NCBI GenBank assembly: GCA_027487245.1
Contig: JAIYDY010000022.1
Coordinates: 1 to 64,000 of the forward strand
Direction of reading: 5' to 3'
Length of the DNA stretch: 64,000 nt
Origin: Hyphomicrobiales bacterium
GTDB lineage: Bacteria; Pseudomonadota; Alphaproteobacteria; Rhizobiales; Beijerinckiaceae
Below the pieces are notes generated by a model. That model saw only the letters and a list, made by a program, of their open reading frames with translations. It had not been told where the DNA came from and did not search any database. The position numbers were made by a program, and so were the translations under genes. Shown piece after piece: positions 9,362 through 17,861 of the stretch; the first letter of the stretch is position 1, and each line of letters starts with the position of its first letter.

Positions 9362-11053
9362 TCACACGCCCACCACCTTGACCGCATCGAGGGGGCGCGG
9401 CTCGATCACCTTGCGGGCCGTGATGAACTGCTCGACGACCTCCCAGATCGGCGGGCCTTGCGTGTTCTCGTTGATCGAGGCCCAGCCTGCGACCGTGTAG
9501 TTGCGCGAGGCGTCGATGGGCTGGCCTGTCTTGAGATGGGTCATGCCGGAAATGCGGCTGCCGATCGCCTTCGTGGGGTCGATGGTGAACCCCATGCCGC
9601 CGACCCGCACCATGTCGCCGCCGCCCTGGAAATAGGGATCGGGATTGAAGATGTTGTCGGCCACATCCTCGATCACCTCTTTCAGCCGTGCGCCGGTCAT
9701 CTGCATGCGGTAGCAGGCAGGGTAGGTCATGGCGCAGCCATTGGTGACATCCTCGAAGGTGATGTCCTGTCCCGGCAGGAGGCTCGCACCCCAGCGCACG
9801 CCTGGCGACAGCGATATCTCGGCATCGCGCACTTCCAGCATCGCATCGGTGAAGACATCGTCGAACGAGCCCTGGAAGTTGCCGCGCCGGTAGAGCACGC
9901 CGGTGGTCTTGCCGAGCACGCGGCCGAGGTCCTGGGCGAAGGGGGCGCGATGACGCGCGATCAGCGCCGCCACCTCCGGGTCCGGCGCGATGGCATCGGC
10001 AAAGACCGGTATCAGGCGGTAGGAGAAGCCCTTGATCTGCTTGTCCCGGACGTCGAGATCGAGCCGCGAAACGAACTTGCCGTGCGAGCCGGAGGCGACC
10101 AGCAGCGTCTTGCCGACGCTCAGCACCTGGGGCAGCGCATCATGGGTGTGTGCCGTGAGAATGACATCGATGCCCTTCACGCGGCCCGCCATCTTGCGGT
10201 CCATGTCGAAGCCGTTGTGCGAGAGCAGGACGACCAGATCGGCCCCTTCGGCGCGGGCCTCGTCGACCTGCTTCTGCACGTCGTCCTCGCGGATGCCCAT
10301 CGTCCACTTGGGAAACATCCAGCGCGGATTGGCAATCGGGGTGTAAGGATAGGCTTGCCCGATCACGGCGATGCGCACCCCGCCGCGCTCGAAGCTGCGG
10401 CGCTGCTCGAACACCTTTTCCTCGAAGTCGGTGTCGCGGACGTTCTGGGCCAGGAACGGGAACGGCAGCGCCTTGACGATCTCCTCGACGCGGGCCTCGC
10501 CAAGGGTGAACTCCCAGTGCCCGGTCATGGCGTCGGGCTTGAGTGCGTTCATCACATCGACGATGTCGGCGGCCTTGGTCTGGAGCGAGGTCCAGGAATT
10601 GGTCCAGGTGTCACCACCATCGAGCAGCAGCACGCGGTTGCCGCGCTCGGCCCGGATCGCCTTGATGACGGTGGCGATGCGGTCGATTCCACCCATGCGG
10701 CCATGGCTTTTCGCCAGTTCGGCGAAATCCTGATCGGTCAGCGCATGGGCCTCGGGCGTCTTTGCCGCGATGTTGTAGTGGCTGAGGAAACGCTGCCCGG
10801 TCAGGTGCGGCGGCAGGCCGGCGGCCTTGCCCACACCAAGGTTCCAGCTCGGCTCGCGGTAGTAGATCGGCACCAGTTGCGCGTGCAGGTCAGTGATGTG
10901 GACCAGTGTGACGTTCCCGGTGGCCGGAAATCGCAGCAGTTCTGCCTGGGTCAGCCGGCCTTGTGCGGCAGCTTTCCCGAGCAGTCCACCGCCAAGGCCG
11001 GTGACCATGGCCGCAGCACCGGCGGCCTGCATGAAGTCGCGTCTGGAGATCAT
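9362..11053 (-). CDS. soxB: SoxB, thiosulfohydrolase
   Basis: Di-manganese enzyme that hydrolyses sulfate from SoxY-bound thiosulfate; periplasmic. The 563 residues carry a Tat signal (ISRRDFMQAAGAAA). A 5'-nucleotidase/metallophosphoesterase core follows with HITDLHAQLVP, LLDGGDTW, MTGHWEF, LSHNGFDMD and LTAHTHDALP. The C-terminal 5'-nucleotidase domain contains NGCAMTYPACYRMQMTG. It sits between soxZ (141-bp gap with a palindrome) and soxC in the minus-strand sox operon. Confidence 0.97.
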   Translation of the reverse strand: MISRRDFMQAAGAAAMVTGLGGGLLGKAAAQGRLTQAELLRFPATGNVTLVHITDLHAQLVPIYYREPSWNLGVGKAAGLPPHLTGQRFLSHYNIAAKTPEAHALTDQDFAELAKSHGRMGGIDRIATVIKAIRAERGNRVLLLDGGDTWTNSWTSLQTKAADIVDVMNALKPDAMTGHWEFTLGEARVEEIVKALPFPFLAQNVRDTDFEEKVFEQRRSFERGGVRIAVIGQAYPYTPIANPRWMFPKWTMGIREDDVQKQVDEARAEGADLVVLLSHNGFDMDRKMAGRVKGIDVILTAHTHDALPQVLSVGKTLLVASGSHGKFVSRLDLDVRDKQIKGFSYRLIPVFADAIAPDPEVAALIARHRAPFAQDLGRVLGKTTGVLYRRGNFQGSFDDVFTDAMLEVRDAEISLSPGVRWGASLLPGQDITFEDVTNGCAMTYPACYRMQMTGARLKEVIEDVADNIFNPDPYFQGGGDMVRVGGMGFTIDPTKAIGSRISGMTHLKTGQPIDASRNYTVAGWASINENTQGPPIWEVVEQFITARKVIEPRPLDAVKVVGV

Positions 11054-11154
11054 GGGATGCGATAGCCTCCGCTCTCGATCGACGGTTTTGATACTACAGC
11101 GTCAGCCCGCCCCTGATCCGGGCAGGCGCACCGAACGATGCACGTCAGGTCCTG

Positions 11155-11176
11155 ATCCCGGCCCGTTGGCCGGGAT
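11155..11176. repeat. Palindrome in the soxZ-soxB gap
   Basis: ATCCCGGCC (11155-11163), CGTT loop, GGCCGGGAT (11168-11176), a perfect 9-bp stem. It is of the same family as the element at 4458-4478. It lies in the 140-bp spacer between the soxZ stop and the soxB start, inside the operon. It could protect the upstream soxYZ message or lower read-through into soxB. Confidence 0.7.
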
Positions 11177-11193
11177 GGCACCACCAAGGGTGG

Positions 11194-11523
11194 TCAGGCG
11201 ACCGTGATCTTGTTCTTGGCGACGTAGTTCGATCCGTCATCGTCGGACCATGTGAACTCGAACTCGCCGCTCTCCGTCGCCTTGACGAAGAACGACTGGT
11301 AGGGGTTCGCCGAGATCGCCGGATGCCAGTCGGCACGGAAGACCTCCTTGCCGTTGAAGGTGGCGCGGAAGCCCTTGATGATCTTGCGCGGGATGGCGGC
11401 GCCTTGCGCATCGCGGCGCTGGCCGCTCTCCATCTCGTGCGAAATCAGCGACTTGATCTCGATCATCTCGCCAGCCTTGGCCGTGGCTGGCAGGCGGACG
11501 CGGGGTGTCGGACGTGTGGACAT
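11194..11523 (-). CDS. soxZ: SoxZ, sulfur-carrier complex subunit
   Basis: Partner of SoxY in the SoxYZ carrier complex that holds the sulfur intermediate; periplasmic by co-export with SoxY, having no signal peptide of its own. The 109 residues match the family length. Characteristic stretches are PRVRLPATAKAGEMIEIKSL, HEMESGQR, NPYQSFFVKA and FTWSDDDGS. The start MSTRPTPRV lies 104 bp after the soxY stop. Confidence 0.96.
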   Translation of the reverse strand: MSTRPTPRVRLPATAKAGEMIEIKSLISHEMESGQRRDAQGAAIPRKIIKGFRATFNGKEVFRADWHPAISANPYQSFFVKATESGEFEFTWSDDDGSNYVAKNKITVA

Positions 11524-11627
11524 GGTGTTTCTTCCCTTCCTGTTCGGCTTTCCGATCGGCCCCTTGGGCGGACAGACTGCCGTATTCCCGGTTGGATTCT
11601 TGGTTGGATGCCTGATCGCTGGCGGGA

Positions 11628-12092
11628 CTAGCCGCCGCAGCCGCCGATGGTCACCTTCACCTCCTGGCTGGCGGTGAAGAAGGAACCGTTGGACATCTCG
11701 ACGAGCGCCACGATGTTCTGGGTTTGGGCGAGGCGGATGCGCGTCGAGGCCGCAGCCTTGCCGCACTGTGGCGTGAAGTAGAACGACACCACGCCGGGCT
11801 GCGGGTTGCCATCGGCAAAGACATGCACGGCCTTGACGTGGTCGGCGTCCGTCATCGGGCTTTCGATATCGACACCGAGCGGAACGACGAGGCCGTTCTC
11901 GGCGATGGCAGGCAGGTCGAGCTTGATCCGGCCATCGGACGGCTTCTTGCCGCCGAGCAGCTTGGCGAATTCTGCCTCCACATCCGAAGGCTTGGCGAAC
12001 GCCAAGCGCGGCGCGATCGCGGCAGCGGCGAAGGCGAGTGCCCCGGCCGCCAGGGCAAACCGCCGGGTCGGCTCTCGTGTCAGGGTGTCCAT
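11628..12092 (-). CDS. soxY: SoxY, sulfur-carrier protein
   Basis: Covalent carrier of the sulfur substrate in the Sox pathway. The 154 residues start with a Tat signal (REPTRRFALAAGALA, cleaved near LAFA). The protein ends with the swinging-arm motif GGCGG, in which Cys152 bears the substrate. The start MDTLTREP is chosen because a much longer frame upstream crosses the divergent promoter. First gene of the minus-strand sox operon; the operator-like ATTC-N8-GAAT site lies about 110 bp upstream, between soxY and soxA. Confidence 0.96.
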   Translation of the reverse strand: MDTLTREPTRRFALAAGALAFAAAAIAPRLAFAKPSDVEAEFAKLLGGKKPSDGRIKLDLPAIAENGLVVPLGVDIESPMTDADHVKAVHVFADGNPQPGVVSFYFTPQCGKAAASTRIRLAQTQNIVALVEMSNGSFFTASQEVKVTIGGCGG

Positions 12093-12201
12093 CCGTGTTT
12101 CCTTCCGTGGCTTGTTCTTGTTGGTTCGGCGGCACCTGTTCCGGCACCGGCCGCGCTTGCCGTGATCGGATGTTTCCAACAAACCGCGACGCGCTATTGA
12201 T

Positions 12202-12217
12202 ATTCCATTTTCAGAAT
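12202..12217. promoter_or_regulatory. SoxR/SqrR-type operator between soxY and soxA
   Basis: Perfect ATTC-N8-GAAT inverted repeat (ATTC 12202-12205, GAAT 12214-12217) in the 216-bp divergent soxY-soxA promoter region. This matches the consensus reported for the persulfide-sensing ArsR-family repressor SqrR, a relative of SoxR. A related site occurs at 14690-14705. Binding by the SoxR encoded at 15174-15533 is an inference. Confidence 0.6.
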
Positions 12218-12308
12218 GTAAGGTGATCTCTAAGGCGTTGTCGAGGGCAATTCGTCGCTGCGCTGCACAATGAGACGCACTCCTGAACAGCGTCCGATGG
12301 AGGGAACG

Positions 12309-13160
12309 ATGAGGATCAGAACGTCGGCGATCGCCGCGTTGACAGCTGCGTGCGCCGTGCTCGGCGTCGGACTTCTGGCCGGTGGCCATGCGCAAGGCCA
12401 GCAACCGGAACAGGACTTGAGCGAGAAGGAGATCGAACGCTACCGCGCGATGATCTCCGACCCGATATCGAACCCCGGCTTCCTGAACGTCGACCGTGGC
12501 GAGCAATTGTGGAGCCTGAAGCGTGGCGCGAAGAACGTCTCGCTCGAAACCTGCGATCTTGGAGTCGGGCCCGGCAAACTCGAAGGCGCCTATGCCAAGC
12601 TGCCGCGCTACTTCGCCGATGCCGGCAAGGTGTTGGACCTCGAACAGCGCCTGCTGTTCTGCATGACGACCCTTCAGGAACTCGACACGAAGGACGTGAT
12701 CGCCCGCCGATTCTCGGGGCCGGGCCGGGTGTCGGACATGGAGGATCTCGTCGGCTTCATCGCCAACAAGTCGAGCGGCATGAAGATCGAGCCGCAGGTC
12801 AGCCACCCCAAGGAGCAGGAAATGCTCGCTGTCGGCGAGGCGATGTTCTACCGCCGCTCCGCCGTGATGGATTTCTCCTGCGCCACCTGCCACGCGGCGG
12901 AAGGCAAGCGGATCAGGCTTCAGGGCCTGCCGGACTTCTCGAAGCCTGGCAAGGCTGCGCAGGAGACGATGGGCTCATGGCCGACCTATCGGGTCAGCCA
13001 ATCGCAGATGCGGACCATGCAGCACCGCCTGTGGGACTGCTATCGCCAGATGCGGATGCCGGCGCCCGACTATGCCTCCGACGGGCTGACGGCGCTGACC
13101 GTGTTCATGATGAAACAGGCACAGGGCGGCGAGATCACCGTGCCCTCGATCAAGCGCTGA
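12309..13160 (+). CDS. soxA: SoxA, catalytic cytochrome subunit of SoxAX (single CXXCH)
   Basis: Periplasmic cytochrome that, with SoxX, couples thiosulfate oxidatively to the SoxY cysteine. The 283 residues have a signal peptide (to about residue 29), one haem motif (CATCH 191-195) and the cysteine that becomes the persulfide haem ligand in WDCYRQMR (Cys244). The first haem site of dihaem SoxA is missing; only Cys82 and Cys118 remain, as in type II SoxAX. The start MRIRTSA has GGAGGG just upstream. It is followed 11 bp later by soxX. Confidence 0.95.
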   Translation: MRIRTSAIAALTAACAVLGVGLLAGGHAQGQQPEQDLSEKEIERYRAMISDPISNPGFLNVDRGEQLWSLKRGAKNVSLETCDLGVGPGKLEGAYAKLPRYFADAGKVLDLEQRLLFCMTTLQELDTKDVIARRFSGPGRVSDMEDLVGFIANKSSGMKIEPQVSHPKEQEMLAVGEAMFYRRSAVMDFSCATCHAAEGKRIRLQGLPDFSKPGKAAQETMGSWPTYRVSQSQMRTMQHRLWDCYRQMRMPAPDYASDGLTALTVFMMKQAQGGEITVPSIKR

Positions 13161-13171
13161 GGAGAGCCCCC

Positions 13172-13795
13172 ATGAACCGCATCACAACATGCATCCTCGC
13201 GGCCTCCGCCTTCGTCTTCATTGCTCCCGCCTTGGCGCAGAGCCCGGCACCGAAGGTTGATCCCGCCGTCGTGGAGGCTTTCGTGGCCGCGACCTGGAAA
13301 AGCACCACCGGTGACTGGCGCGCCCGCGTCGACCAGGACGAGACGCAGAAGGCCTGCACCGCCAGCAACAACGAGCCGACCGGCCCGCTGTTCGACCAGA
13401 TCCGGGACCGCGAGACCGCTGCCGTGATCTTTCCCGCCGATGGCAAGGTACTGGGCGACTGGAAGAAGGGCGCGCAGGTGGCCCAGCGCGGCACGGGCGG
13501 CCAGTTCACCGATCAGGCCAACACCTATCGGGGCGGGAACTGCTATGCCTGCCACCAGATGTCGAAGGCCGAAGTGTCCTACGGCACCCTCGGCCCGTCG
13601 CTGAACGGCTACGGCAAGCTGCACCGCTTCGATGCCGCCGAAGCCCGCAAGACCTACGCCAAGATCTACAACTCGATGTCGGTGATGCCATGCTCGCAGA
13701 TGCCGCGTTTCGGGCACAGCAAGTTCCTCAGCGAGGAACAGATCAAGGATGTCGTCGCCTACCTCTACGACCCCGAAAGCCCGGTGAACAAGTAG
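13172..13795 (+). CDS. soxX: SoxX, monohaem cytochrome subunit of SoxAX
   Basis: Electron-accepting c-type cytochrome of SoxAX. The 207 residues have a signal peptide (ending PALAQ), one haem motif (CYACH 124-128) and a Met-rich loop (SMSVMPCSQMPRFG) that would supply the axial ligand. The N-terminal extension before the haem domain, with single-haem SoxA next door, is the type II arrangement. GAGGAG precedes the ATG. Second gene of the soxAX transcript. Confidence 0.95.
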   Translation: MNRITTCILAASAFVFIAPALAQSPAPKVDPAVVEAFVAATWKSTTGDWRARVDQDETQKACTASNNEPTGPLFDQIRDRETAAVIFPADGKVLGDWKKGAQVAQRGTGGQFTDQANTYRGGNCYACHQMSKAEVSYGTLGPSLNGYGKLHRFDAAEARKTYAKIYNSMSVMPCSQMPRFGHSKFLSEEQIKDVVAYLYDPESPVNK

Positions 13796-13805
13796 CCGGA
13801 GCCAA

Positions 13806-13838
13806 CATCGGCTGACGCCCCTGCGGTGTCAGCCGATG
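13806..13838. terminator. Hairpin between convergent soxX and soxV
   Basis: CATCGGCTGACGCC (13806-13819) pairs with GGTGTCAGCCGATG (13825-13838), a 14-bp stem with one G-T pair and a 5-nt loop. It fills the gap between the soxX stop and the soxV stop and includes the last codons of soxV. No T-run follows on either strand, so it is a hairpin with probable bidirectional terminator or mRNA-end role rather than a classic intrinsic terminator. Confidence 0.6.
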
Positions 13839-14548
13839 CTGCCGAGCCAGGGCAACTTCTCATAGAGCCAAAAGCCAATGCGGTTGATCGTGCCGGTGAT
13901 AAACAGCAGGCCGGTCAGGACAAGCACCAGCCCCATCGCTTTGTCGACAAACGGCATATGCCGCCGGAAGCGCTGCATGAAGCGCTGGAACGCGCCAGCG
14001 AAGAAGGCCGCCGCCAGGAACGGCAGCCCGAGCCCGGCCGAATACGCCCCCAGCAGCATCGATCCACGCAGCATGCTGGCCTCGGTGCCGGCCAGCATCA
14101 GGATCACCGACAGAACGGGCCCGGCGCAGGGTGTCCAGCCGAAGCCGAAGGCGAGCCCCACGAGATACGCCCCTGCCAGGCCCGGCGGGCGGACGGGCAC
14201 AGCAATGCGCGCATCGCGATCGAGCAAGCCGATGCGCAAGAGGCCCAGTTGGTGCAGGCCGAACAGCATGATGACCACCCCGGCCACAACACCGAGCGTC
14301 GCCATGTGCTGGTTCAGCAGGCGGCCGGCAAATGAGGCCGTGGCTCCGAGGACCACGAAGACGGTCGAGAAACCCAGAACGAACAGCGCCGCGCTGGCCA
14401 GCACCCGAAGGCGCGCCCGCTCCGCCTCATGCAGGCTGACGCCGGCCAGCCAGGCGAGATAGCCCGGCACGAGCGGCAGCACGCACGGGGCGAGAAACGA
14501 TATGATGCCGGCCAGGAAAGCCGCGCCGAGGCTGACATCGAGGCTCAT
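13829..14548 (-). CDS. soxV: SoxV, CcdA-type membrane thiol reductant transporter
   Basis: Inner-membrane protein that moves reducing power from cytoplasmic thioredoxin to the periplasm, keeping Sox proteins (SoxY) and cytochromes reduced. The 239 residues give about six hydrophobic segments. The two conserved redox cysteines are in FLAPCVLPLVPGY and GWTPCAGPVLS, as in CcdA/SoxV. It is divergent from soxS-soxR across a promoter region with an operator-like site. A separate thioredoxin gene soxW is not seen in the cluster. Confidence 0.92.
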   Translation of the reverse strand: MSLDVSLGAAFLAGIISFLAPCVLPLVPGYLAWLAGVSLHEAERARLRVLASAALFVLGFSTVFVVLGATASFAGRLLNQHMATLGVVAGVVIMLFGLHQLGLLRIGLLDRDARIAVPVRPPGLAGAYLVGLAFGFGWTPCAGPVLSVILMLAGTEASMLRGSMLLGAYSAGLGLPFLAAAFFAGAFQRFMQRFRRHMPFVDKAMGLVLVLTGLLFITGTINRIGFWLYEKLPWLGSIG

Positions 14549-14689
14549 GGCCGGCGCACGCCTGCGAGCCGGATGGCAACGTGGCGCGACGCTGCCTGCG
14601 GCATGTGCTGCTCCACCGTGGGCCTGTTCGTCATGTCCGGATCAGACTTCTCATGCTGGCCTCTCCCCAACGGCTGGCATTGATGATAC

Positions 14690-14705
14690 ATTCGCTTCAA
14701 GGCAT
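14690..14705. promoter_or_regulatory. SoxR/SqrR-type operator between soxV and soxS
   Basis: ATTC-N8-GCAT (14690-14693 and 14702-14705), 7 of 8 conserved bases of ATTC-N8-GAAT, in the 240-bp soxV-soxS divergent region. It resembles the perfect site at 12202-12217 and lies in an unusually AT-rich patch. The two sites cover both divergent promoters of the cluster. Assignment to SoxR is inferred. Confidence 0.5.
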
Positions 14706-14788
14706 ATGATATGGTCTTGTGATCTGCCACCCCTCACGTCCGCCCGGCGCCGCCTTAGCCGAGTTCCAGATCCGTTGGACTGATCCGC

Positions 14789-15181
14789 TTGCCTGTGATT
14801 CATCGCGCCCTTGCCCTGTTGCTGCTGATCGCCGGCCTTTTGGTGCCGGCGCATGGCCGTGCGGCGGAACTGCTGATGTTCGAGGAGCGCGGCTGTCCCT
14901 GGTGCCTGCGCTGGAAACAGGAGGTTGGCGTTGCCTATCCTCGCACGCCGGAGGGCCAGCGCGCTCCCTTGCGCAGCATCGAGATGCCCGCTGCAGCCCC
15001 TCAGGGCGTGATATTGGCCCTGCCTGTGAGAATCTCCCCCACCTTCGTTCTGACCGATGACGAGGGTCGCGAGGTCGGCCGCATCGTTGGCTATCCGGGC
15101 CCTGATTTCTTCTGGGGCCTGTTCAGTGATATGATCTCCAGGCTCCCTCGCAAGCAGGCCGGACAAGCTCCCAATGGATAG
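14789..15181 (+). CDS. soxS: SoxS, periplasmic thioredoxin of the sox cluster
   Basis: Thioredoxin-fold protein that keeps SoxY active by reducing wrong disulfides. The 130 residues have a signal peptide (1-25, ending GRAA) followed directly by LLMFEERGCPWCLRW with the redox pair Cys36/Cys39. The cis-Pro region is RISPTFVLTD. The end overlaps soxR by 8 bp, so the two are co-transcribed. Confidence 0.88.
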   Translation: MPVIHRALALLLLIAGLLVPAHGRAAELLMFEERGCPWCLRWKQEVGVAYPRTPEGQRAPLRSIEMPAAAPQGVILALPVRISPTFVLTDDEGREVGRIVGYPGPDFFWGLFSDMISRLPRKQAGQAPNG

Positions 15182-15533
15182 ACCGCACCCGACAGCCGAT
15201 ACACCAGAGCCTGCCGAGACTGACCCTGCAGGCTCGCCAGACACCGCGCGCATGATGCAGAATGCCCGCAATGCCAGCGACTATCTCAAGGCGCTGGCCC
15301 ATGAGAGCCGGCTCATGCTGCTGTGCTTCCTGTCCGAGCGCGAGCGCTCGGTGAGTGAACTCGAAACCCTTCTGGCTCTGCGGCAGCCCACTGTCTCGCA
15401 GCAACTGGCGCGGCTCAGGGCCGATGGTCTGGTTGCCACGCGGCGCGACGGAAAGACCATCTGGTACAGCTTGTCTGATGAAGACACACGCAACGTGATC
15501 CGACTGATCTACGACAAATTCTGCAAGCACTGA
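15174..15533 (+). CDS. soxR: SoxR, ArsR-family repressor of the sox genes
   Basis: Winged-helix ArsR/SmtB-type regulator that represses sox genes until sulfur compounds modify its cysteines. The 119 residues have a helix-turn-helix (SVSELETLLALRQPTVSQQLARL) and wing (DGLVATRRDGKTIWY). Two cysteines, Cys51 (LLCFLSE) and Cys117 (KFCKH), match the pair used for persulfide or disulfide sensing in SoxR/SqrR/BigR proteins; metal-binding motifs of ArsR are absent. The start overlaps the soxS end. Targets are probably the two ATTC-N8-GAAT-like sites. Confidence 0.92.
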   Translation: MDRPHPTADTPEPAETDPAGSPDTARMMQNARNASDYLKALAHESRLMLLCFLSERERSVSELETLLALRQPTVSQQLARLRADGLVATRRDGKTIWYSLSDEDTRNVIRLIYDKFCKH

Positions 15534-15733
15534 TGCTGTATGGTCAGGGATGCGGGATGAGCGCACCCGTGGCAGGACTGACAGCGCCCGTGATGCATCG
15601 TTGCGATATCGTCATTCTCGGGAGCCCGCTGTCGGCCAGAGGCCGCGGCTGCCCTTTAGTCCCAAGCCCTTGCAAGCAGACCTGACAGCGTTCTAGCTGT
15701 CGGATACAGCCTTGCGTGTTATCTGGATCGTCC

Positions 15734-17851
15734 ATGGACTCCTCACCCCACCCCGTAACGGTTCGCAGGCGGGGCCGTGTTTGCCTGATCGTGATCGATA
15801 GCCCGCCGGTCAATGCCGCCTCCCATGCGGTGCGAAGCGGCGTGCAGCGGGCATTGAAAGCGGCGGAAGCGGACGCAGATGTCACCGCGATCATCATCCT
15901 GTGCGAAGGCCGCACGTTCGTGGCAGGCGCGGATATCCGCGAGTTCGGCCAGCCGCCGGGTGAGCCCTCGCTGCCGGCCCTGTGCCAAGAGATCGAGGCC
16001 TGCACCAAACCCGTAATCGCCGCCATCCATGGCACGGCGCTGGGTGGCGGGTGCGAGATCGCCCTCGCCTGCCATGGGCGCATCGCCGATGCCGGCGCAA
16101 AGCTGGGCCTGCCGGAGGTCAAGCTGGGCCTCATCCCCGGTGCCGGGGGCACGCAGCGCCTGCCACGGCTGATCGGCATGGCAGCAGCCATCGAGATGGT
16201 GGCCACCGGACGGATGATGGGCGCGGCCGAGGCGCTGGAACGCGGCCTGATCGATGTCATCACAGAGGGCGATCTGGCCAGTGATGCCACAGCCTTTGCC
16301 GAACGACTGGTCAGCGGCAAGGCTGGAGCACAGGGTGATGCGGCGCAGCCCTTGTCTTTGCCCTTGCGCCGGACCGGAGCCTTGCCCGTCCCGGCCTATG
16401 ATGAGCCGGCCATGGCCGCGCAGATCGAACAGATCGAGCGCAAGGCGAGAGGCCAGCTTTCACCCGGCGTGGGTGCGCGCGCCGTTCTGGCTGCCGCGAC
16501 GCTCGACCTTCCGGCAGGGCTTGCCCATGAGCGGGCCGCCTTCGCGGGCCTTCTGGCCAGCGAGCAGTCAGCCGCCCTCAGGCATGTGTTCTTTGCCGAG
16601 CGCGCAGCGGCACGGGTACCGGCGCTCGAGGGCGCAACGCCGCGGCCTGTGGCCATCGTCGGCGTTGCCGGAGCCGGCACGATGGGTGCCGGAATCGCGG
16701 TCGTGCTCGCAGAAGCGGGCTATCGCGTGATTGTCGCCGAGCGGACCGAAAAGGCAGCTGAAGCAGGGCGCAGCCGCATCGCTGCCCTGCACCAGCGCGG
16801 CGTCGAGACAGGACGCATCACGCGGGAGGTGGCTGCCGCAAGGATGGCTGCCACTGCAGTCGGGCACGACATCACGGCATTTGCGCCGTGCGATCTGGTG
16901 ATCGAAGCGGTCTTCGACGATCTGGCCGTCAAGCAGGAGTTGTTCGCAGCCCTGTCCGGCATCGTGCGGCCGGATGCCGTTCTGGCGACCAACACAAGCT
17001 ATCTCGACCCGAACCTGATCGGAGCGGCGGCCAGCCACCCGGAGCGCGTGGTCGGTCTGCACTTCTTCTCGCCCGCCAACGTGATGCGCCTGGTCGAGAT
17101 CGTTGCCACCGGCCGGACCGCGCCCGATGTGCTCGCCACGGCGTTTGCCGTCAGCAAGCGGCTCGGCAAGCTGGCGGTGCTGGCGGGCAGCTGTGACGGC
17201 TTCATCGGCAACCGCATCTTTTCGAGCTACCGCAAGCAGTGCGAATACATGCTTGAGGATGGCGCACTGCCGCACGAGATCGACGCGGCCATGGAGGCCT
17301 TCGGGCTGCCGATGGGGCCGTTCGCGGTGTTCGATCTGGCGGGGCTCGACATCGCCTGGGCCAGGCGCAAGCGCCTCGCGGCAACGCGCGATCCTGCCGA
17401 GCGCTATGTGCGCATCGCCGACCAATTGTGCGAATTGGGCCGCTTCGGGCAGAAATCCGGTGCGGGCTGGTATGTCTACGAGAATGGCAAGCGCCGCCCC
17501 GATGCCGGCGTGACCAGCATCATCGAGGCCGAGGCTCGGCGCAGCGGCGTCCAGCGCCGCAGCATCGGAGCCGAGGAAATCCGCACGCGCATCATCGCGG
17601 CGATGGTCAACGAGGGCGCGCGCATCCTCGGCGAAGGCATGGCCCAGCGCGCAAGCGACATCGATCTGGTGTTCATCAACGGCTATGGCTGGCCGGCCTG
17701 GCGGGGCGGGCCGATGTTCCAGGCGGACCGCATGGGTCTTGGCACCATCCTCGCTGAGGTCGAGCGCATGCAGGCGCGCGACGGGGCGGGCTGGGAGCCT
17801 GCGCCCCTGCTGGTCGAGATGGAGCGGTCGAAGCAGCTTTTCGGCGGCTGA
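15734..17851 (+). CDS. Bifunctional enoyl-CoA hydratase/3-hydroxyacyl-CoA dehydrogenase (FadB/FadJ-like)
   Basis: Beta-oxidation enzyme that hydrates enoyl-CoA and oxidises the 3-hydroxyacyl-CoA. 705 residues. N-terminal crotonase domain (oxyanion hole AGADIREFG and ALGGGCEIALA, catalytic Glu in LGLPEVKLGLIPGAGGTQR). Then an NAD-binding domain (GVAGAGTMGAGIA, about residue 310) and C-terminal domains (HFFSPANVMRLVEIV, GNRIFSSYRKQ, LPMGPFAVFDLAGLDI). It resembles peroxisomal-type multifunctional enzymes. The ATG at 15734 is preferred to a GTG 18 bp upstream. No thiolase gene is adjacent; single-gene unit, convergent with psuG. Confidence 0.92.
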   Translation: MDSSPHPVTVRRRGRVCLIVIDSPPVNAASHAVRSGVQRALKAAEADADVTAIIILCEGRTFVAGADIREFGQPPGEPSLPALCQEIEACTKPVIAAIHGTALGGGCEIALACHGRIADAGAKLGLPEVKLGLIPGAGGTQRLPRLIGMAAAIEMVATGRMMGAAEALERGLIDVITEGDLASDATAFAERLVSGKAGAQGDAAQPLSLPLRRTGALPVPAYDEPAMAAQIEQIERKARGQLSPGVGARAVLAAATLDLPAGLAHERAAFAGLLASEQSAALRHVFFAERAAARVPALEGATPRPVAIVGVAGAGTMGAGIAVVLAEAGYRVIVAERTEKAAEAGRSRIAALHQRGVETGRITREVAAARMAATAVGHDITAFAPCDLVIEAVFDDLAVKQELFAALSGIVRPDAVLATNTSYLDPNLIGAAASHPERVVGLHFFSPANVMRLVEIVATGRTAPDVLATAFAVSKRLGKLAVLAGSCDGFIGNRIFSSYRKQCEYMLEDGALPHEIDAAMEAFGLPMGPFAVFDLAGLDIAWARRKRLAATRDPAERYVRIADQLCELGRFGQKSGAGWYVYENGKRRPDAGVTSIIEAEARRSGVQRRSIGAEEIRTRIIAAMVNEGARILGEGMAQRASDIDLVFINGYGWPAWRGGPMFQADRMGLGTILAEVERMQARDGAGWEPAPLLVEMERSKQLFGG

Positions 17852-17861
17852 CCTGTCAGCG

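Noticed and set aside
9329-11065. 578-codon open frame on the plus strand
   Set aside because: Wholly antisense to soxB; Arg/His/Asp/Gly-rich composition with no domain, a shadow caused by GC-rich third positions.
11194-12147. SoxZ preceded by about 200 extra residues in frame
   Set aside because: The extra part is a shadow of soxY; the real start is 11523.
12350-13795. 481-codon frame joining soxA region to soxX
   Set aside because: Its first part is the wrong frame of soxA; the real soxX starts at 13172 with ribosome-binding site and signal peptide.
15674-15708. TGACAG...CTGTCG inverted repeat upstream of the FadB-like gene
   Set aside because: Short, imperfect arms, no T-run and no matching regulator; not enough to call an operator or terminator.
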